Source: Bryopsis sp. KO-2023
Lineage: Eukaryota > Chlorophyta > Ulvophyceae > Bryopsidales > Bryopsidaceae
Assembly (NCBI GenBank): GCA_030272585.1
Contig: BSYQ01000009.1
Span: 496,001-560,000, forward strand
Direction: 5' to 3'
Length of the DNA stretch: 64,000 nucleotides
The position numbers and the translations under genes are program-made. This document shows, piece by piece, positions 57,115 to 64,000 of this stretch (the first letter of the stretch is position 1; each line of letters begins with the position of its first letter). The notes under the pieces are model-generated. The model was not told the DNA's origin. It did not search any database and saw nothing but the letters and a program-made list of their open reading frames with translations.

Positions 57115-60100
57115 TCAAAATCGAACGCTCGAATCCAAGCGTGCCCTCCGTGTTGCAAGACGACTCTTCAACTCGTCCTCAAATGACACCTTGGAATCGA
57201 CAGATCTGGCTGAAGGGGGAGAGGGGACTTGCGCCTTTTGTTGAAATGCGAAATCTGATGGTCGTGGCTGCGTGTCTTCGTCTTCTGAGAACGATCCTCC
57301 TGAATTCTACAGTGACGGCACAAGTGGTGTGGGTTTAGCACTTCATTGGTTCGGTCGCGATATGTGTATGCATATGTTTTTGTGTCAGTCGCAAACATGC
57401 ACAGCTATATATTTTTCTGGCGGCTTTGTCAGGGATCGTTTTTGGGAGTTCATCAAAGATTATTCTTGGGGGATATTTAGCTACACTCAGCGAGCTTTTG
57501 GGGGGGTTGTTGCATTGTAAGGAATAAAAATTGTAAGAAACGAACCTGTGCATGCTTTGCTTCAGGGTGTTGGGCTAGCCCAGCAGATTTCAGCGACTTT
57601 GGCTTCGGTCTTGTGCCAAGTGGAGGGGGAGGCGGAGGAGGGGCTCCCTTTCTCCCTATGGACAGATTCGCTGGGACTGAGGATTGCTTGTAAAGTCCAC
57701 CTGGGGTGTTGACATCTTGTCCGAAGTATTCTTGAACGCCAGGTCTATCCAAAACGGGAAAGGGGCTTGGAGGTTGGTTGACGTTGTCGGCTGGTGGTGG
57801 GAGAGATTTCCAAGACCGAAGATCCGCTTCATGCGAATCGAAAAGAGGGCGTTCCAGTAGCTCCCGAAGTCGAGCCTCTTCACGATACCTATCCTCAGAA
57901 ATCGATCGGAAATCTGCTTGTTGCGCTTGAGCTGAGTAATTACTCCCAGGATGGCCAATGCCTCCGTCGTATTCGTCAGAAATCGCTCGCAACCCCAGAT
58001 TATACCCAGCGAAAGATATAGCCTTCATCCTTTGTGCCAAATTACGCTGGTCGTCTGTTAGACTCCTCGAGAGTCCAGATGGCTGTGTCTCGCCAGGAAA
58101 TTTGGGACTCATTGACTGCTGCAAGACGTCAGACTCTTCCCTGAACCCCTGTCGAGAAGGGAGATTGTTGTCTTCAACATATCTCGAATCCTGAAATCTG
58201 CTATTTGCTTGCTCTTCGGCGAACATAGCAGTTCGATCTTGATTCGAATATTGCATTCCTTGAACAGGTTCGGGATACGCTTGTCTGTGCACATCATATC
58301 CTGTTGGCGCCCCCCCCCTCGCCTCAAACCCAGCCGCGTTGACGGCGGATTCCAGTCTGTCTATTCCTGCCAAATTGGTTGCCGACAATCGAGGTGAACC
58401 ATGCTGATCTTCGGGAACTGAACGCATCGACAGACGGGGAGGCTGATTGTCCCGAGGCGGCGCGAAGGAGACTTTCGCTGGGTGTGGGGAAAAGTTGAAG
58501 GACTCTCGTGGACCTTGAGGCACATGAGACATCCGCCGAGCCTCAGAAACAGGCTGGAATGGGTTTTGAGGTACAGCAGACATCCTTAGATCATATGTCG
58601 CTTGTTCTGAGGGGAGCTGAGACATTCTTCGATCCAACGTTTGTTGCAGTGAGTCGTTTGGCGGTAACTGGGAGAGTCTCCGATCAAATTGGCCCTGTTG
58701 ATTGCTTTCAGGTACTTGTGTCAGTCTGCGTTCAAACGTGGGTTGGGCTGCGTCACTGGGAGGCCGCTGAGACATTCTCCGATCCATAGCGACGTCCGTG
58801 GAATCTTGTTGCGGAAGCTGTGACAACCTTCTGTCGAGCATTCGTTGCAAATCATCCTGTTGTGCACCGAGCTGCGAGATTTGCTCTTCCATTGCACTTC
58901 TACAAGCAGCGTGAGATGCCAGGGTTGGTTGCGTTCAATATCCCCAATCATACTGAGACGGACTGGAGGTTTTCTTCCTTACCTACTGGAGACCTCATAG
59001 GTTGAGACTCGAGGAGGAGTGCCAGAGTCGACATTCAGGGGGTTTTGTGCGATGGAGATTCTTGCGTCCCCCTGTGGAACAAAATCTTCATGTTCCATCT
59101 CCACTGGGAACTTGAACCCCTCTGGTTTGAAGAACGAGACCTTGCTTTTGCGTGCCTGTGCTGATTGCTCCGCACTTGACAAAATTGTTTCCAGCCTGAA
59201 CAACATCTGCACAACTCGTCAGCGAGCGTCGAAACTGTGTTTTTTTAGCTAAGAGTTGTACTCACAAATTTTCTTGTAGTTCCTAAACCGCAGCATTAAA
59301 AAATGATTGAACACCCAAGGTGGTTTTTTGAGGAATGCATGTTTTCAATAGTGTTTTTCTTCTAGCAAACTTAAGAAGTTTGGTTTTCCTCTGTACCGTC
59401 CAGCATTTTTCAGCTCTGTTAGCAAATCCTGTCGGGGAATTGCAGCGTGCTTGAGTGCTGCAACCCACGTAGCCTAGTCAGCAAGCAAAATTCAGTTTCC
59501 CTTGAATCGACAAATCTTCTAAGGGATGCAAGTCGCTGGTTTCTGCCATCGCACCTGGACATCCTGACTGGTGCTCCCAAACTCATACACCGATTCCTTG
59601 CAATAAGATCCATAAGCTCTGTGGAGAGTGACATGGATAGTGTGGCGCGTGGTTTCAAGGTCTTTCTGCTCCTGGTCAATGTCGACCAAGGCATACTCCA
59701 AGGGAACGACACCTTCAGGAGTTGAAGCCTTCGAGTTTTTAAAGTAAAACAGATAATTGCCCTGGGCGCACAATTCTCAGTTAGAGAATTCGGCACAAAA
59801 TCGGAATGACCGCTTCTCGCCTGCTAGATTCTGGTTTACCTTGAGAACAAAGAACCGCTTTCTCCAACTTTTCTTTTTTGGTCGCCCTATAGAGCCCCAC
59901 ACAACATAGGTTAACCTTTGGTGGTGTAGACATCAGCTCCAAATACTCTCCAGGGAGTATTTTTATGTGAGCAAGAGTGACATTAGTTGCTGGGCCATGT
60001 GCTCTATAACTGAAACTGAACAAGTGTGTACTTTTTCTTCTTCTCAGTTGAACTCAGATGGCTTATTCAAGGGTCAAACTTTCAACGACTCGTCAACATT

Positions 60101-60478
60101 TGAGCAACGTCCAATGACTTCGCACCCTTCTTTTCCAGCCATCCGGATATCTCAGGCGGGCTCCATAAGACTACCTACAGGGGGAAGCACGATGTAACAA
60201 CTCCTAGAATAGAGACTACTAAGCCTCCTCGGGACGGTTGCCTGCTGGGGGGCGGCGCACCTCATTGACGAAGGTAGAAGCGGCTAACTTTGGCGCCCCA
60301 AAACAGGCGCACATTGTCAACGGAAACTGAGGCCAGCGAACGGGTCCAACGACGTGTTTAGATCATGGAGTGGGCACTGTCGACGTGGACCCCAAGAAAC
60401 AAAGTGTCGACCTGCTTCCGAGAAAAGAGGTTGTTCTATGACGCCGCAACTTGCGGTGGCGGCGGCAGTGCTTGACAT
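57115..60478 (-). CDS. PH-domain protein with RR(L/M)S repeats, N-terminus approximate
   Basis: Secure exons: 59886-59840, 59761-59555, 59473-59397, 59195-58983, 58899-57546, 57234-57115; phases agree. An upstream exon near 60189 reads SPPEISGWLEKKGAKS. A candidate start is MSSTAAATASCGVIEQPLFS at 60478, but joins between 60478 and 59886 are unresolved. Together these make a pleckstrin-homology domain: GWLEKKGAKS, KKKSWRKRFFVLKGNYLFYF, PEGVVPLEYALVDI, and the C-terminal helix DVQATWVAALKHAA with its invariant Trp. It should bind phosphoinositides and place the protein at membranes. After it come a linker (KVSFFKPEGFKF), six to seven RRLS-type repeats, a Gln/Ser/Pro-rich region, GAPPPPPPPLGTRPKPKS (profilin/SH3-like) and a last exon VSFEDELKSRLATRRARLD. 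A signalling or actin-linked adaptor is a reasonable guess. Confidence 0.8.
58525..58835 (-). repeat. Tandem ~17-residue RR(L/M)S repeats in the PH protein
   Basis: The units begin DRRLSQLPQQ, DRRMSQRPPS, ERRLTQVPES, DRRLSQLPPN, DRRMSQLPSE, DLRMSAVPQN and ARRMSHVPQG, spaced 14-18 residues apart. Each R-R-x-S/T is a consensus for basophilic kinases (PKA-like, CDPK-like), followed by a conserved Pro two or three residues later. The regular spacing suggests multisite phosphorylation, possibly with 14-3-3 binding. One unit (DLRMS) has lost the first Arg. Confidence 0.85.
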
Positions 60479-61353
60479 TGTCTATTTGTTCCCAGGCTTT
60501 GATTTTCTTCAGGGACCTTGGGTTTATGGTGAGGAACACTGACAGGGTCGCTGTGGCCGAACACTGCCCCGGAAGCTCCTACCACATCAACGAATCGAAC
60601 TTGGGAAGCTGAACGAGCTGCGCGCCGTCGTGCGAAGAATTGTTGTCCACAGCTGGCGGCGATGCGCGCGGGTCGAATTCAACGACCGAGCCAATTGAAT
60701 TCGTGGTGAACCGCGCGCACCGCCACAGCTGGACGATTCCTTGGCCTTTTCTTCAACAGAGCAAAATATCGCACTAAACTTTTTTCTGGACGTTGGTGTG
60801 TAAAAGGAACATCAAAACAAAACGAAACGATTACTCTAAAATTTCTACTGTTGATTTGCTGGTGGAGTTTCAAGTGTTTTTACGGTGCAGAAACGACAGT
60901 TTCTACCGTCCCGAAGTGATTATTGCAACCAAACAATCCGAAGAGACTAAGTTGAAATGATAAAAGTCTTCTACCCAACCAATTCATCCGTAACCGTCTC
61001 TACGCGAGCAAAGCTTTTATTATGTTGTGTTGGACCGGGTAGAACACAAGTACTGAAAGACAGACATAAGAGCGTCACATCAACAAATTCACACAACGGA
61101 CACTCATTTCTAATGAAAGTACTACCACACGATTTGACTCTGAGAGCGATGTCAAATCTGTTGAATCGACTGGTCAGTGCGGGTGAGAGGCCCCATGGCA
61201 GTAGGGGTTTTACGTTAGAAGTACGAGGTATGAGTCAGTGGAGGAAGTGTGAGAGTTGAGTGAGTCGGGAAGGAAAGTCTGTGAACGGGAGTTCGGGGTT
61301 GTCTTTTTGTTGTAAGACTTTTTTTGCGGAAGGCTCGTTCTTCCAGTAACAAC
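60479..61353. other. Gap between PH gene and retroelement ORF
   Basis: This should contain the PH gene's promoter and the 5' leader (possibly part of a 5' LTR) of the retroelement. I found no matching LTR pair, because any 3' LTR lies beyond the window. A short plus-strand frame at 60957-61259 (MIKVFYPTNSSVTVSTRAK) has no supporting feature. Confidence 0.4.
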
Positions 61354-64000
61354 ATGGTTTCGGAGCGAACAGGGTGGATCCTGGCCTTTGGGGGCTTGGC
61401 TCTACTAGCCGGTATGTCGCTGCTGTTACAGCGACCACCGACGATATCAGATCAAAATGCGGCGCCGGCAACACCAGCCGGAAGGGCGCCAGCAACGTAT
61501 CCCCCATCACCTCCTCCATTCTCTACGCCTCACACGCCCAGAACGTCTCCACACGAGCTCTGGCAGAGGCTGATGTGGTCGATCAGACATCGACACTCAC
61601 ATCGTGCCCTACCCTCCCCTTCACCGAACCCCGCTGCTGCGTGGGACACCCTGGAGCTTGTGCAGCTCGCAGACAGGATGCACAAGCTCTGGGGTGTCCT
61701 GCGGGGATCCAACGCCAACCTGGTCGGAGCAGGGATCGCCTCCTCGCTTCTGCTGGGGTACCTACTGAAGTTCCTCGACAAAGGTTCTGCATGGTTACGG
61801 CGGCGTAGAACAGAGACGGCGATGAGAAGGGAAGTCCTGGAGCTCGGGAGTGCGGCGCCTGCGGCTTCAGTTTCGACGGAGGGATCAGCTACGTTGGACA
61901 GACTTCGGCGGCTGCAACAAACGGAGGAGGAGACAGAGTTGGAGTTTTTGCAGCGTTTTTTCCTGATGTTCTTAAACACGGGACAAGCGGCGGAGGTGGA
62001 AGAGGAGAAAAAAGCGGTCAAGCTACTCGTGGCCCGGTTACCGGGGAGGGTGTTGAGCCGCGTCGTGTTGGAAACAGAGTTCGAAAAACTTACCTTCAGC
62101 GGACTTCGGGAGCTTTTGGATCGAATGAAGAGGAGGACGGAATACAGGGAAGCAGTTCTCGCGGAAGTAAAGAAGGAGGAGGAGGGAAAGGAAGAAGTGA
62201 AAGTGGATGCTAAAGCAGAACCTAAGGTGGGGACGAAAGTTTTGGTGGCGGACAGGCCACCTACTCGGACGGGAGAGATTCCGTACTGCCAGTTTTGCGG
62301 GCGGAAGGGGCACTGGGAAGCGCAGTGCCGGACGAAGAGGAGAGCGCAGGTGGCGAGTGTGGAAGAGGATGCTTTCGGCGAGCTGCTGGAGGCAATACAG
62401 CAAGAGCAGCCGTCGTCGTCGTGCCATTCGGTCGCAGCAGGAACGCCCGCCGGAGATACGGTGCGAAAACAACTTCGGGTGAAACTCAGGCTGGAAGGAG
62501 AACAGGGAGGGAGTAACCACCTTTTCGAAGCGTTGGTCGACAGCGGAAGTGGATGCTCCATCATGCCATGGAAGGTTTGTCAAAGGCACGGATGGGGAGT
62601 CGCTCCTCCGAAAGGAGTGCTAACGCTGACCGGGTTCAATGGAAGCAAGGAGAGCGTGCGAGGGACGGTGACGCTCGACGTCAAAGTAGGACCGTGGGAG
62701 GGGAAGGAAGTATTTTTGGTTTCGGAAAACACACCCCAGATTATTCTGGGCGTCCCCCTCCTCGCACACCTTTCCCTCACCGTCGACTGCGCTCGCAACT
62801 GCCTCTGGGGCAAGAACGGAACGTCCATCCCTTGCCACGCAGTCATGAAGGTAGGGGAGAAGTCGGGAGAGTTAGAGCGGGGTGTGGTTCGAGTGCTGCA
62901 AGACCCCCTCACGAAAAAAGGACGCAGGATTCGTTTAGTGGGGAAGGATGGGGAGTTTCGGTTACCCCTGGGTTCGTCGTTGGTTCTGGGACCCTACGCG
63001 ATTAAAACGGTTGTTCTTCCTTTTCGAATTACTGGGCCTGGCCTGTTTTCGTTAATGGCCATAGGACAACCCCACAACCTCCTTCACTCTGTGACGACGA
63101 ACTCCGACGGAAGAGTTCGACTCACGCTGTATAACGCCCAGTTGGAGGCGAGGATGCTTACTGCAAAACTGTGTTTGGTTAGCTTCAGGGTGGCTGAGGG
63201 AACGCCGGTGGTGATAGAGGAAGGAGGAGCAGAGGAGGAATGTGTCGAACAGGAGGAGGATGGTTTACTGCCACATGGTTTGGATCTCAGAGAGAAGGAG
63301 GAAGTGGAACCTGAGGAGGAGGGGTGTTTTGGGATTGAAAAGAAGGGAGATGGAGGATGTCAAACAGTTTCTTTTCCACCACAGGAAGTGGAATCTGAGG
63401 AGGGGGGGTGTTCTGGAATAGAAAAACAGGGAGATGGAGGATGTAAAAAGGTTTCTTTTCCACCACCAAAGAATGACTGTGGGTCACTGGAAGTGTTTGA
63501 CAGAACCAGTGGTTCAAAGGGCAGTTGGGGCACAATGCAGTCGAATCAGGACTGGGATTCACAAACAGGCCAGCTTGCATCTGTTGAACAGCAGTTGAGC
63601 CCAGAGGGGGACAGTAGAGTACTATCGAATTCTGCCCAAAACAGGGATATACCGACCATCAGTTCCGACTCTGGAGAACAGCATCTCAGTTCAGGGGATG
63701 GGTGTGTGTTACGGAGTTTAACAACACAGAACAGTGAGGCTGTAGCTACTGAGAATCCAACAAACAGTGCAACACTGAGGAAGAGCCAGAGCACAGCCTC
63801 TCTCACAGAACTGGATGTGAGTTCTGCTACGCACTATCCACTCAGGGACAGGATTGAGGGGAAAGACTCTGAGAATGAGGGGAGAACACAGACATCAAAC
63901 ACAGACTTTGAATGTCAGCCCAATAGCTATAATGCTACTGGACAGTTCATCAGTTCAGCTAGGGAGAAGGGAGGAAAGATTTTTGGCTTACAAACCAGCA
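61354..64000 (+). mobile_element. LTR-retroelement gag/protease ORF, partial (runs off window)
   Basis: The frame from ATG 61354 (MVSERTGWILAFGGLALLAG) stays open for 882 codons to the window edge, with no intron and higher GC than its neighbours at the start. There is an N-terminal hydrophobic segment, a Pro-rich region, a second hydrophobic segment (LVGAGIASSLLLGYLLKFL, ~132-150), a Gag-like charged region (EFLQRFFLMFLNTG, ~205), a CCHC zinc knuckle CQFCGRKGHWEAQC at ~311-324, and a retropepsin-like aspartic protease: LVDSGSGCSIMP at ~393 with IILGVPLL as the flap-distal Ile/Leu-Gly motif. After that come Glu-rich repeats and a low-complexity Ser/Thr/Gln-rich stretch. Reverse transcriptase and integrase, if present, are downstream. 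Two hydrophobic segments in a Gag are unusual. The open frame suggests a young copy. Confidence 0.85.
63301..63468 (+). repeat. 84-bp tandem duplication inside the retroelement ORF
   Basis: Two in-frame 28-residue units: EVEPEEEGCFGIEKKGDGGC then QTVSFPPQ, followed by EVESEEGGCSGIEKQGDGGC then KKVSFPPP. The boundary is at 63384/63385. A young tandem copy within the region after the protease, each with two Cys. Confidence 0.9.

Noticed and set aside
60957..61259. 100-residue plus-strand frame before the retroelement ORF
   Set aside because: No domain, no splice support, and it falls where an LTR or leader is expected.

Overview
This is a nuclear genome window from a photosynthetic eukaryote of the green lineage, most likely a streptophyte alga. 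Three things point there. A major LHCII-type chlorophyll a/b protein lies at 55.2-56.2 kb. A plant-type DCD-domain protein lies at 19-23 kb, and a SUF4/BuGZ zinc-finger protein at 15-18.5 kb. Nearly every gene is cut by GT-AG introns of about 50-500 nt. I rebuilt coding regions by joining exons whose splice phases agree. Where I give a protein length with exact exons, the exon lengths sum to a multiple of three. Species is inference only.

Layout. 1.5-5.2 kb (-): an 854-aa coiled-coil protein in 11 exons. 6.8-8.2 kb (-): a 289-aa leucine-rich-repeat protein. 9.2-12.0 kb (+): a 414-aa J-domain (DnaJ) protein. 12.9-13.6 kb (+): an acidic, probably nuclear protein whose reading frame is broken by one base. 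13.7-14.8 kb: a diverged non-coding direct repeat. 15.3-18.5 kb (-): the 320-aa SUF4/BuGZ homologue with a C-terminal GLEBS-like Bub3-binding motif hidden in a tiny exon. 19.0-23.3 kb (+): a 595-aa DCD protein with Pro/Gly-rich ends. 24.2-26.5 kb (+): a 436-aa BTB-BACK protein. 29.2-30.5 kb (-): an unrecognised Ser/Arg-rich protein. 31.6-35.5 kb (-): a 687-aa armadillo-repeat/coiled-coil protein containing eight successive exons of exactly 42 nt, each encoding 14 residues. 36.3-38.6 kb (+): an F-box-like LRR protein. 42.2-52.7 kb (+): a CHD chromatin remodeller of about 24 exons, closest in layout to CHD6-9/Kismet. 55.2-56.2 kb (-): LHCB, flanked by two copies of a dispersed repeat. 57.1-60.5 kb (-): a PH-domain protein with RR-L/M-S repeats. 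61.35 kb to the window end (+): an uninterrupted gag/protease ORF of an LTR-type retroelement, running off the edge.

The genes are unrelated housekeeping and regulatory genes, as expected of an ordinary chromosome arm; I see no operon-like or defence cluster. Several are divergently paired (ARM/F-box; CHD/small minus-strand ORF). Gene-poor gaps (26.5-29.2, 38.6-41.6 kb) are low-complexity and purine-biased on the sense strand downstream of 3' ends. The strongest unusual signals are the 42-nt exon array, the one-base frame break in the acidic gene, and the repeat pair around LHCB.
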